Shown piece after piece: positions 46,843 through 57,570 of a DNA stretch of 64,000 nucleotides. Under the pieces are notes generated by a model. The model was given only the letters and a program-made list of their open reading frames with translations. It had not been told where the DNA came from and did no database searches. The stretch's first letter is position 1; every line of letters starts with the position of its first letter. The position numbers and the translations under genes are program-made. Location: the NCBI RefSeq assembly GCF_964355755.1, contig NC_092674.1:17434501-17498500 (forward strand), written 5' to 3'. Source of the stretch: Antedon mediterranea (Eukaryota > Echinodermata > Crinoidea > Comatulida > Antedonidae).

Positions 46843-46925
46843 TGAAACTTGGTTACACAAAAACATCAAAGTGCTAAAATCACATTAGAAACCGTTTTAG
46901 ACCATTTCGAGCATTTCGATGAAAC
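46843..46925. other. Short unique spacer at the inversion exit
   Basis: About 80 bp of non-satellite sequence (AAACTTGGTTACACAAAAAC...) between inverted and plus-oriented monomers. Confidence 0.6.
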
Positions 46926-47883
46926 TTTTCACATAATAATTTTTTAATTTTAAAGAATGGAAATTTTGACCATTTTTTTAAAAAAAGTCACATGGTCCCC
47001 CGCAGGGAAATTTTCGAAAAATGGCCAGTTTTCAACCATTTTATTTTTTGACATAACTATAGTTACTCTGGCTCTATAAGATGATGTTAGCACAATATAT
47101 TTGCTATTTCCATAAATGGCAATACTATAGCGTAATTTTTTAATGTTAAACAATGGAAATTTTGGCCAAATTTCCACCCTTTTATTTCATGACATAACTA
47201 GTTGCTATGGCTCTATAAGATGATGTTATCACAATATATGTGAATAAATGGCAATATTATAGCATAATTATTTAATTTTAAAAAGTGGAACATTTTAGTC
47301 ATTTTTCGAAAAAAATCCTATGGTTCCCCCCCAGGGAAATTTTGGCAAAAATGGCAAAATTTCAACCCAATAGCATAATTTTCGAATTTTAGAAATTTGG
47401 AAATGTTGTCAATTTTTCGAAAAAATTCCTATGGTAACCCACAGGAAAATTATCAAAAAATGGCCAAATTTCCACTCTTTTATTTTTTGACATAATTCGT
47501 TACTATGACGTTATAAGATGATGTTAGCAAAATATATCTGTATAAATGGCAATATTATAGCATAATTATTTAATTATAAAAAGTGGAAAATGTTGCCATT
47601 TTTCGACCCTTTCATTTTTTTGACATAACTAGTTGCTATGTCTCTATAAGATGATGTTAGCACAATATATTTGCATAAATGGAAATATTATAGTCTAATT
47701 ATTGAATTTTAAAAGGTGGAAATTCTGGTTATTTTTTTTAAAAATTCCTGTGGTCCCCCGCAGGAAAATTTTCGCAAAAATGGCGAAATTTCAAACCTTT
47801 TATTTTTTGACATAACTAGTTACTATGGCTCTATAAGATGATGTTAACACATCATTTTTTGACATAACTAGTTACTCTGGCTG
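46926..47883 (+). repeat. AT-rich satellite segment
   Basis: Plus-orientation monomers, ending at GGCTG (with CTG at 47,881-47,883), where a TIR element is inserted. Confidence 0.92.
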
Positions 47884-48770
47884 TAGTCCAGTAAAAATAT
47901 GGTTGAACCTAGAACAAATTGCAACAGAATTTTTTTTGTTTTATTTGGTTGATATGGTGAACATAAACATCATATCCAAAGTTTACCAACATCGGACATC
48001 GGGAAGTGGGTTAATCAGCATAAATTCAAAATGGCCGCCATTTGCTATTTTAAAGCCCCATATCTCCTCAACGGTTGGATTTAGACCACCTAAGTGCATT
48101 ACGAGTAGATATAAATGTGATATGAAACATTCTAATTAGCATATTTAAATTTCCATATGACGTACCTATGACGTCATATGGTAGTTATGACGTCATAAAT
48201 TATGTTATAAATGCTTAAATGACATTATACTATGCGAACAATTTAGAAACTGCAGAAAAACAAGTTTCCTAACATTCTCCTTGTTGAAATAAACATAATT
48301 TCCAAAGTTTACCAAAATCGGACGTCAGGAAGTGTGTTAATTAGCATAAATTCAAAATGGCCGCTATCTTTACTATATCATTTTGAAGCCCTATCTCCTT
48401 AATGGTGGTTTTAGACCACCAAAGTGCATTGCGAGTAGATATAAATGTGACATTAAACTTCCCAATTAGCGCATTTAAATTACCATATCACGTAAATATG
48501 ACGTCATAAGGTAGTTGTGACGTCATATATTATGTTATAACTGCTTAAATGGCATTATCCCATGCTAAAAAATGCAGGAAAACAATTTCCTTTTGAAATG
48601 AACATGATATCCTAAGTTCACCAAAATCAGACTTCAAGAAGGGGTTCAATTAGCATAAATTCAAAATGGCTGCTATTTACTATACCATTTTGAAGCCCTG
48701 TATTAGGTTGGGTTTAGACAGCCTATGTGCATTACGAGTAGATATATATGTAAAAACCGTTGACATTTAT
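47884..48770 (+). repeat. Left arm of the 2.84-kb element
   Basis: Three diverged subrepeats start near 47,950, 48,285 and 48,595. Each has AACAT...ATATCCAAAGTTTACCAA-like sequence, TTCAAAATGGC, a GACGTCATA motif and GTTATAA...CTTAAATG. Confidence 0.8.
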
Positions 48771-50035
48771 CATTAAGTTTCCATTTACAAAATCTAATGA
48801 AAATAGTTATTCTACAGAACCGTATGAAAGGTAATCGCACATCTTGTTTTGTGTTTCCTAAAACTACATCTTTTAAAACTTTATCTCTTTAAATTGGTAA
48901 AGGAATAAAAAAAATATTGTAATGAGGCGATTTTCTGTGGGTCAGGCTATTCAAACCCATCATTCCCACAAACTCATCTCAATTACACAACTGGAAATTG
49001 AGATGACACATGAAATGATAAATGTCATACTGTAGTTTTCGGTATAGTCAGCATCTCCATTCTGCTCTTTCAAAGTTGCTATTTCATTGCATCTGTTTGG
49101 TGTCGATCATTTATGAGACAACAACTTTTTATGATGTTTTATATTATGTTTATCTTTTGAATGCTGTTTCCAAGATTCAATGAGCATATAACAAGGACAC
49201 TTCATCCTAGTGTCAACTAGGATGAAGAACCATCAGTTAAAGATACACATCACCGGAATCCAAAAGGGGTTGTTAAGGTAATAAAGTAATTTTCAAACTT
49301 TCCACTACTAATTACAGTATTTAAATTTTCGACAAGACAGTATTCAACTTCCTTGACAGAAAACGTCAGAAAAATGGAATAGAAACTTTGAATGCAGATG
49401 GGGATCTATTAAATATCTTACATTGCCATAATAAAAAAAAAGCGATTGCGTTTTAAGACAGAAGAAGCAAAAAATAGTGGAATAATTGGTACTTAAAGAA
49501 AACATCTTAAGGAGCAAATTTGCAACATCTTTGTAATGCTCTGCACTTGCAAAGAAACAGGGGGATGCATTCTATTCGAAGCAAGAACTGTTCAGTCAAT
49601 AATTTAAAAAGACATCAGAAAAGCCAATGAAGTAGACTTGCTGTGCCTACATGTATGGTGGAAGTATTTTGACGGCGCCAACATTACATTTTCTATGTAT
49701 GTACTTTGGATGGGAAACTTACTGTGATCCAACTCCATATTTAGGATGGGGTCGAATTATTAAATCCCAGACTCATTACAGAATTAAGAATCCTGTTTCT
49801 TTAAATATATATGAGATATATGAGATATATATGAGATATATGAGATATATATGCAGTTATAAAAAGTTGCAGTTGCAGAAAATTAACTGGAATGTTCTAT
49901 TGCATGTTGTGAAGGGTGGCCGAATAACTTCTGATACCCATGATCTTAACCTGGATGTGGTAAATGTTCTACTATTTTCATGAAATTAAAAACATTTTTT
50001 CCTTTCGGTTTCTATATTTTCCCGTTAGAATAATG
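48771..50035. other. Spacer of the 2.84-kb element, no recognised gene
   Basis: Mostly unique AT-rich DNA. A 110-codon open frame at 49,651-49,983 (plus) runs through a low-complexity (GAGATATAT)n stretch at 49,806-49,850. It resembles no family I know and shows no conserved motif, so it is not called a gene. Confidence 0.6.
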
Positions 50036-50719
50036 GCAATTGAGCATTATTGTGACAAAATACATGACGTCATACAGTATGTCTTATGACATCATAGGTA
50101 CGTTATATGGCAATTAAAATATGCTAATTATAAAGTTTAATATCACATTTATATCTACTCGCAGTGCACTTAGGTGGTCTAAAACCAAGCGTTAAGGAGA
50201 TATGGAGCTTCAAAATGGTATGATAAATAGCGGCCATTTTGAATGTATGCTAATTAACCCACTTCCTGACGTCCGATTTTGGTAAACTTTGGAAATAATG
50301 TTCATTTCAACAAGGAGAATGTCAAAAAACATGTTTTCTTGCATTTCCTAAATTGTTCGCATAGTATAATGTCATTTAAACAGTTATAACATAATATATG
50401 CCGTCACCACTACCATATGACGTCATAGGTACGTCAAATGGGAATTTAAATATGCTAATTAGAATGTTTAATATCACATTTATATCTACTCGTAATGCAT
50501 TTAGGTGGTCTAAATCCAACTGTTAGAGAGATATGAGGCTTCAAAATAGCAAATGGCGGCCATTTTGAATTTATGCTAATTAACCCACTTGCCGATGTCC
50601 GATTTTGGTAAAATTTGGATATGATATTCATTTGAACTATATTCACCAGACTAAAAAAAAAAATTCTGTTGCAATTTGTTCTAGGTTCACCCTATTTTTG
50701 ACTTATCTTTACTGGACTA
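50036..50719 (-). repeat. Right arm of the 2.84-kb element
   Basis: Inverse of the left arm: TCTAGGTTCACCCTATTTTT near the tip, with TTAGGTGGTCTAAA and ATGACGTCATAGGTACGT subrepeats. It is shorter than the left arm by about one subrepeat. Confidence 0.8.
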
Positions 50720-51719
50720 CTGTATAAGATGATGTTAGCACAATATATTTGCATAAATGGCAATATTATAGCATAATTTTCAAATTTTAAAAAGTGTCAA
50801 TTTTCGCCATTTTTCGAAAAAAAATCCTATGGTCCCCCGCAGGAAAATTTTCTAAAAATGACCAAATTTCGACCCTTTTATTTTTTGACTTAACTAGTTA
50901 CTATGGCTCTATAAGATGATGTTAACACAATATATGTGCATAAATGGCAATATTATATCATAATTATTGAATTTTAGAAAGTGGAAATTTTGGGAACTTT
51001 TCGAAAAAATTCCCTGTAGTCCCCTTCAGGGAAATTTTCGAAAAATGGCCAAATTTCGACCCTTTTATTTTTTGACATAACTCGTTACTATGGCTCTATA
51101 AGATGGTGTTAACACAATATATGTGCATAAATGGCAATATTATAGCCTAATTATTCAATTTTAAACGGTGAAAGTTTTGGTTATTTTTCGAAAAAAATCC
51201 TTTGGTCCCCCGGAGGAAAATTTTCGAAAAATGGCCAAATTTTTACCCTTTTATTTTTTCACATAACTAGTTACGATGGCTCTATAAGATGATGTTAACA
51301 CAATATATGTGCATAAATGGCAATATTATAGCATAATTATTGAATTTTGAAAAGTGGAAAATTTTTCCATTTTTTGACCCTTTTGTTTGTTGACATAACT
51401 ATTTGCTATGGCTCTATAAGATGATGTTAGCACAATATATGATTGTGCATTGCCATTGCCATTTTTCGAAAAAATTCCTATGGTGTCCCGCAGGAAAATT
51501 TTCGAAAAATGGCGAAATTTTGACCCTTTTGTATTTTGACATAACTAGTTACTATGGCTCTATAAGATGATGTTAGCACAATATATTTGCAAAAATGGCA
51601 ATATTATAGCATAATATTTGAATTTTAAAAAGTGGAAATTGTTTCCATTTTTCGGAAAAATTCCTATGGTTCCCAGCAGGGAAATTTTCGAAAAATGGCC
51701 AAACTTCAAACCTTTAATT
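50720..51719 (+). repeat. AT-rich satellite segment
   Basis: Plus-orientation monomers, with one short form near 51,360-51,400 and one compressed unit near 51,440. Confidence 0.92.
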
Positions 51720-51911
51720 AGTCGCGTGGACGCGACTCTACAGTTCACTATGTAGGTCGATCGGTCTGTTTGTTGGTCCGGTATCACTTTGGGTTTTATC
51801 GCTTTTCTGTACTTTTTGAACTGTTTTGATGTACAGAAAAGTTTTAAAGTACATTACTTTTTGAAAGTTCATTTATTTCTGAGAGCACGATACTTATTGC
51901 TGTTGGCCTTG
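51720..51911 (+). mobile_element. HINE-like family B, short copy 2 (192 bp)
   Basis: AGTCGCGTGGACGCGACT at the left and CTGTTGGCCTTG at the right, with the same internal deletion as the 27,861 and 52,208 copies. It contains an inverted ACTTT...AAAGT segment around TGTACAGAAAAGTTTTAAAG. Confidence 0.75.
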
Positions 51912-52207
51912 TTTTTGTACATAACTAGTTACTATGGCTCTATAAGATGATGTTAACACAATATTTGTCCATAAATGGCAATATTATAGCATAATTATTT
52001 AATTTTAAAAAGTGAAAAATTTTTGCCATTTTCGACCTTTTTATATTTTGTAATTTTTTATAATTTTAAAAAGTGGAAATTTTAGTCATTTTTCGAAAAA
52101 TGGCCAAACTTCAAACCTTTAAATTGTTGCCATTTTTCGAAAAAACTCCTATGGTGGTCCCCGCAGGGAAATTTTCGCGAAAATGGCCAAACTTCAAACC
52201 TTTAATT
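51912..52207 (+). repeat. AT-rich satellite segment, rearranged
   Basis: One monomer and a scrambled partial monomer (duplicated CATTTTTCGAAAAA blocks at 52,086-52,150) between two family B copies. Confidence 0.85.
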
Positions 52208-52402
52208 AGTCGCGTGGACGCGACTCTACAGTTCACTATGTCGGTCGGTCGGTCTGTCGGTCTTTGGTCCGGTATCACTTTGGGTTTTATTGCTTTTCTG
52301 TACTTTTTGAACTGTTTTGATGTACAGAAAAGTTTTAAAGTACATTACTTTTTGAAAGTTCATTTATTTCTAAGAGCACGCAACATATTGCTGTTGGCCT
52401 TG
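52208..52402 (+). mobile_element. HINE-like family B, short copy 3 (195 bp)
   Basis: Nearly the same as the 51,720 copy, including the ACATTACTTTTTGAAAGTTC segment. Its left flank shares the rare variant CCAAACTTCAAACCTTTAATT. Confidence 0.75.
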
Positions 52403-53074
52403 TTTTTTGACATAACTAGTTACTATGGCTCACACTCGATTCACCAGGGACAAAAAGTAGTGAGCCCTCTATCGGCAGCGAATCGTTTTTGCACACGAGA
52501 CAGCGTGGACAATTACCCGGAAGCAACTTTGTTTTGAAAAGTAAATCTTAGGTTTTTGCAAACTGGCCAATTGGAACTTTTGGTTTTATTTACTAATGAA
52601 TAATTCATGAAAACCTTTGACAAGGCATCTACGAACCACGTGATATTGTTTTTTAATCGACGAACCCATTATATTTGTGTGAAACAAGGGTGAATTACAC
52701 CGATGTTTTTTAAACAATTTTAGGCTATTCGAATGTTAAAATTTCGTCTAATTTGTTGAGGCTGTAATAAAACAACGCAATTTTTTGAGAAGGTGGGTTT
52801 TATAGTTTCTGAATATTTGATTTTTCAATAAAATCTCGTTGGGGTTATTTTTTATTTTTTTTTAATGGCTGCTTAAACATGTGCCTTCTTGGGTATTTCA
52901 CTATTGAAAATGGAACACATGGTTGTAGCTAAAATCATTTTTTACGCCATAAGATAAAAAATGTGGTTTTGTAAATTAATAAGGGCAACATATATATAGG
53001 AAAGCTGTTTTTAATCATAAAACTCTACAAAGCCTCTTTTTTTAGTCGCGTGGAAGCGACTCTATAGTTCACTA

Positions 53075-53178
53075 TGTCGGTCGGTCGGTCGGTCTGTCTG
53101 TCTGTCTGTCTGTCGGTCTGTCTGTCGGTCTGTCTGTCGGTCTGTCTGTCGGTCTGTCTCTCTGTCTGTCTGTCGGTC
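53075..53178 (+). repeat. (GTCG/GTCT)n microsatellite, first
   Basis: Tetranucleotide array in the 5' part of the family B copy, longer than its counterpart at 44,204. Confidence 0.95.
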
Positions 53179-53776
53179 CGGTATCACTATGCGTTTTATC
53201 GCTTTCTGACCTTATCTTGATATCAGTTTAATCTAGCTAGGTCAATTTTTCACAGTATATTCCTTATGGCCAGAAATAAATGTGGTTATGTTTTCACGGT
53301 GCGCAATAAAAAATTACGCGGTCTACGCACGATTTAACGAAATCACGTTTGTAATCATATCTTCACAACCATGAATCACAATTAAATAAAATTTGGTACT
53401 CATAAATTTCAGGGCATAAAATATCATCATATGGCAATACAATTACGTGCGTAGCGCATGTAACGCATGCGTACGCGCGCTTAACATTTTCAAAATTTAT
53501 TTTCGATGAAATAAGAGTACATTTCAGGCAATTTTAAGCGTTTACAAAATTGCCATGAGTGCGCATATTTTTGCGCGCGCACTGCGCGTTAAATGTTATT
53601 GCGCACTCTTTTTGCCCGATTTCTGTTTTCTTGACTTACTTTTCAACTCGAAATTACGTTATACGAGCACGTCGAAAGTGACAGGCTACGCACGTGTAAA
53701 TTAAAAAAAATTAATGTTTTTAAACATTTCAACATTTTTAATCATGTTCAGTAATTTCGGTCAGTATAGTTCACTA

Positions 53777-53789
53777 TGTCGGTCGGTCG

Positions 53790-53820
<31 letters not shown>

Positions 53821-53865
53821 GGTCTGTCGGTCTGTCTGTCGGTCTGTCGGTCTGTCTGTCGGTCC
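53777..53865 (+). repeat. (GTCG/GTCT)n microsatellite, second
   Basis: Second array close to the 3' end, absent from the 44,172 copy. Confidence 0.95.
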
Positions 53866-53912
53866 GGTATCACTATGCATTGTAGCACGCGACTTAATGG
53901 CTGTTGGCCTTG

Positions 53913-55602
53913 TTTATTTATAAATCAATATAGTCTAGGCCTAGTAGTACAGTAGGAGAGCCAGGCTTTAGCCTATAATAGTGGGGTAGTGCGTGCATTA
54001 TTGGCGCGTGTTCATTGTCTGGCGCGCGTTGTTTATAGGCCTAAGAAAATAATTAAAATATACAAATATAATTAAATAATGATTATTATTAATTGAATGT
54101 TGTTTTTTTTTTACAGACCACAGAGGATTGTTCTACATACTTCAATACAAATAGCATTAAATCAACAACAATTTCTTATGAGTCATATTAATTTACCTCT
54201 GGCATATAATGTGAAAAAGCACTACAGTATTAATACTGTAATAATGGATATCTATAGATGTATTGCCAAAAAGACATTTTATTTTTTAAAAACTTTAACT
54301 TATCCTAATTTACTTATTTAAAGGTTCAAGTGGCGGTTGGTTGTTGTGCAGTAGTTTAATAAAGTTTAAATGTACATTTCAAATCGGCAAATAAATAATG
54401 GTAATAGGGTACTACAGTAAAGAAAATCTTTTGAAGATTAGGCTTAGTACAAAAGATGTTAGCTAAGTTGATGTAGATAACTTGTTGTCTGATTTTTAAG
54501 GTGAAATTTTTGATAATATTAAAAGTTAAAATGTTAACTGGTGTGTATTTGTATTTCATTTATTGCTCCATTATTATAATGAAAAGCAGGGAACCATGAC
54601 ATTTCATTTTAGCTCCGATAAAAAGTAAACATTTTCAGCATATACTGTACTTAAATCAATCATATGTTAGTGACAGGTGACATTAACAGATTTATTATGA
54701 GATTACTAGTAAGCCTACTAGTAGGTTTAGCTCTATTCACAAAAATAATGACATTATATACTGTACATTAATTAATTAGCCTAGCTAGGCCTAACTAATT
54801 TACTGATTTTTCAGTATTTTACCAAGTCAACCGTTCAGGCATGCAGACAGTCATCACTTCACACTAATCTTCATAATTTTAAGAAAAATGAAAGTTCAGC
54901 ACTTTATTTTAAAATTTATAAGCCCATATTATAAGATTCTGCCTCATCCACTTAACAAGAACTAAAATCGAGAGCCCAGTGATAGAGCGCATCTTCCGAC
55001 GTTCTCGTCGCCTAAGGAAACGAGTATTCCAGCCCTGCCGCGTCTTCCTAGGCCTACGCGCACCGCACTTTCGCTCAAAATACACTATTTTCAACTCCTT
55101 ATAGAATTTGTTTGAAAAATAACCCCAAGCTTATATTTGGAAATCTTTGAAAATGCATATAATACTATATTATAGCGTTTTCAGAATTTCATTTAAAAAT
55201 TGCAAATTAATGTTAGTTATTTTAACACATTAGTTAGTTTTCACTTTTTTGTTTTCGCCGTATGACTCACTTTGTTTACGTTTACACTTGACTTAGACGT
55301 TTATCTTAGAATTCGAATCAATTAATCCATAATCAACTAAAATTGCTATTGTTGTGGTTTTTGTTTAATATAAATGTTCTTAATAAACAGAAATAAATCA
55401 AACAACAATATAATTTAATATAAACCCGTTAAAAGGGAAATTTAGACAACCTATAAAAACACGGAAGTCAGAGCTCGCGTCGCTCGAAATGCTCGGGAAC
55501 TTTCTATTTATAGCCAATCGAAAAAGGCTCCGGCTAACTTAAACAATGAAAACGGCTCTCGGAACACTTAATGTCCCATTTTCGCTGTTTGACGTGGATG
55601 TG
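53913..55602. other. Unique 1.7-kb stretch without a recognised gene
   Basis: Right part of the GGCT-flanked insertion. Open frames of 61-74 codons (54,097-54,321 plus, 54,356-54,559 minus, 54,909-55,094 minus) have no motif I recognise. A T-run ending in CAG (54,105-54,117) looks like a splice acceptor but has no partner exon. Near 55,503-55,525 the minus strand reads GATTGGCTATAAATAG, a CCAAT-plus-TATA-like pair. Confidence 0.5.
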
Positions 55603-55655
55603 GGCTCTATAAGATGATGTTAACACAATATATGTGCATAAATGGCAATATTATA

Positions 55656-56131
55656 GTCTCTTTGTGAGACTTGCTCCTTCAGTCAGTATTTTTAAATCAC
55701 GACTGAAAGCCCATCTGTTCTCATCCGGTATTAATTAATTTATTCATTCATTCATTTACTCCTTCCCCGAAACCTTGACTCAGAAATACCGGGATGGTGT
55801 CCGGCGGGGGATAGTTTAACCCTAGCTTAAGTTGTGCATGCTTCATTTACTCTCTATTCTTAATTCTGGCCCCGAAACCTTGACTCAGAAATACCGGGAT
55901 GGTGTCCGGCGGGGGATAGTTTTACCTTAGTTAAGCATAGTTAAGCTTTGTTACATTTTTTTTTTCACATTATTGATTGTCTCCATCCCCGAAACCTCGA
56001 CTAAGAAATACCGGAATGGTGTCCGGCGGGGTATAGTTTATTACCATTAGTTAAGGTCCTATGTAAAGCACCTAGAGGGGTCAGTGATCCATTAGGCGCT
56101 ATATAAATACTGTTTATTATTATTATTATTA
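55656..56131 (+). mobile_element. LINE 3' end (L2/CR1-type)
   Basis: The first codons read SLFVRLAPSVSIFKSRLKAH then LFSSGIN and a stop, the C-terminal signature of L2/CR1-like LINE ORF2. The 3' UTR holds three copies of a block of about 55 bp, starting CCCCGAAACCTTGACTCAGA, at 55,765, 55,870 and 55,987. The end is AGCACCTAGAGGGG, then GGCGCTATATAAATACTGTT and (TTA)n, a common LINE 3' terminus. It interrupts a satellite monomer between AATATTATAG and AATTATTGAATTTT. The copy is strongly 5' truncated. Confidence 0.85.
55765..56040 (+). repeat. Three tandem 3'-UTR blocks in the LINE fragment
   Basis: CCCCGAAACC...ACTCAGAAATACCGG, then GATGGTGTCCGGCGGGG and ATAGTTT, repeated three times at steps of 105 and 117 bp, with AT-rich spacers. 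Confidence 0.9.
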
Positions 56132-57570
56132 ATTATTGAATTTTAAAAGGTGGAAATTTTGGTCATTTTCGACCCTTTTATATTTTGACATAGGTAGTTG
56201 CTATGGCGGCTCTATAAGATGATGCTAGCACAATATATGTGCATAAATGGCAATATTATAGCCTAATTATAGAATTTAAAAAATTGGAAATTTTTTCCAT
56301 TTTTCGAAAAAATTCTTATGGTCCCCCGCAGGGAAATTGTCGCAAAAATGGCGAAATTTCAAACCTTTTATTTTTTGACATAACTAGTTACTATGGCTCT
56401 ATAAGATGATGTTAACACAACATATGTGCATAAATGGCAATATTATAGTCTAATTATTGAATTTTAAAAGGTGGAAATTTTGGTCATTTTTTGAAAAAAT
56501 TCCAGTGGTCCCCCGCAGGAAAATTTTCAAAAAATAGCAAAATTTCGACCCTTTTATTTTTTGACATAACAAATTACTCTGTCTGTATAAGATAAGACAA
56601 TATATTTGCATAAATGGCAATAGCATAATTTTCGAATTTTAAAAAGTGAAAAAAAATCTTATGGTCCCCAGCAGGGAAATTTTCGAAAAAAGGCCAAACT
56701 TAGACCCTTTTATTTTTTGACATAACTAGTTACTATGGCTCTATAAGATGTTGTTAGCACAATATATTTGCATAAATGGCAATAGCATAAAAATTTTTCG
56801 AAAAATGGCCTAATTTCTACCCTTTTGTTTTTTGACATAAATAGTTACTAATTTTCGAAAAATGGCCAAATTTTGACCATTTTATTGACATTATGGCTCT
56901 ATAAGATGATGTTAACACAATATATGTACATAAATGGTAATATTATAGCATAATTTTCGAATTTAAAAAAAGTAGAAATTTTGTCTATTTTTCGAAAAAA
57001 ATTCCTATGGATCCCCGCAGGGAAATTTTAGGACAATGGCCAAATTTCGACCCTTTTATTTGTTGACATAACTAGTTACTATGGCTCTGTAAGATGATGT
57101 TAGCACAATATATTTGCATAAATGGCAATATTTTAGCATCATTTTCGAATTTTAAAAATTGGAAATTTTGTCAATTTTTCGAAAAAATTCATATGGTCCC
57201 CCACAGGAAAATTTTCGGAAAATGGCCAAATTTCAACCCTTTTATTTTTTGACATAATTCGTTACTATGGCTCTATAAGATGATGTTAGCAAGTGGCAAT
57301 ATTATAGCATAATTATTTAATTTTAAAAAGAGGAAAATGTTGCCATTTTTCGACCCTTTTTTGACATAACTAGTTGCTATGTCTCTATAAGATGATGTTA
57401 GCACAATATATGTGCATAAATGGCAATATTATAGCATAATTATTAAATATTAAAAAGTGGAAATTTTCGAAAAATGGCCAAATTTCAACCCTTTTATTTT
57501 TTGACATAGTTCGTTACCATGGCTCTATAAGATGATGTTAGCAAAATATATCTGTATAAATGTTAATATT
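56132..57570 (+). repeat. AT-rich satellite, last segment
   Basis: Plus-orientation monomers, several truncated or compressed (56,590-56,900). The array ends inside a monomer at TGTTAATATTATAG, where the 25-bp satellite begins. Confidence 0.9.

Larger units (their letters stand above)
47884..50719. mobile_element. 2.84-kb TIR element with CTG target duplication
   Basis: The left end is TAGTCCAGTAAA and the right end is TTTACTGGACTA, flanked on both sides by CTG (47,881-47,883 and 50,720-50,722). Removing the element restores the normal monomer GGCTGTATAAGATG. The inverted arms are long (about 0.7-0.9 kb) and consist of subrepeats of about 300 bp marked by AAATTCAAAATGGCCGC, TAGACCACC and TATGACGTCATA: about three in the left arm and two in the right. 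The spacer (about 48,780-50,030) has no recognisable transposase. The superfamily cannot be assigned; a 3-bp duplication fits several DNA transposon groups. Confidence 0.82.
53044..53912 (+). mobile_element. HINE-like family B, full copy (869 bp)
   Basis: Nearly identical to the 44,172 copy, with perfect AGTCGCGTG...CACGCGACT. It differs by a longer first (GTCG/GTCT)n array (53,075-53,178) and by a second array at 53,777-53,865 preceded by a repeated TATAGTTCACTATGTCGG. That suggests an internal duplication of the 5' part next to the 3' end. No ORF is present; the open frame across the microsatellite is spurious. Confidence 0.8.
52431..55602. mobile_element. 3.17-kb insertion flanked by GGCT
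   Basis: The satellite stops at TTACTATGGCT (52,430) and resumes at GGCTCTATAAGATGATG (55,603). GGCT is present on both sides, and removal restores a normal monomer. The insertion starts CACACTCGATTC and ends GACGTGGATGTG; the ends share only CACA in inverse. The body is unique, with a nested family B element at 53,044-53,912. No coding frame with a recognisable family was found. It may be a non-autonomous DNA transposon with a 4-bp target duplication, but this rests on the duplication alone. Confidence 0.55.

Noticed and set aside
47903-48139. 78-codon frame and its mirrored 63-codon frame at 50,455-50,646
   Set aside because: They are the two inverted arms of the TIR element. Coding is not preserved between subrepeats and there is no known domain.
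49651-49983. 110-codon open frame in the spacer of the 2.84-kb TIR element
   Set aside because: It includes a (GAGATATAT)n low-complexity stretch and lacks transposase motifs (no DDE/D pattern visible).
54034-54321. Possible exon after a T-rich tract ending in CAG at about 54,117
   Set aside because: A splice-acceptor-like string is weak evidence on its own. The following 70 codons show no family match and no partner exon was found.
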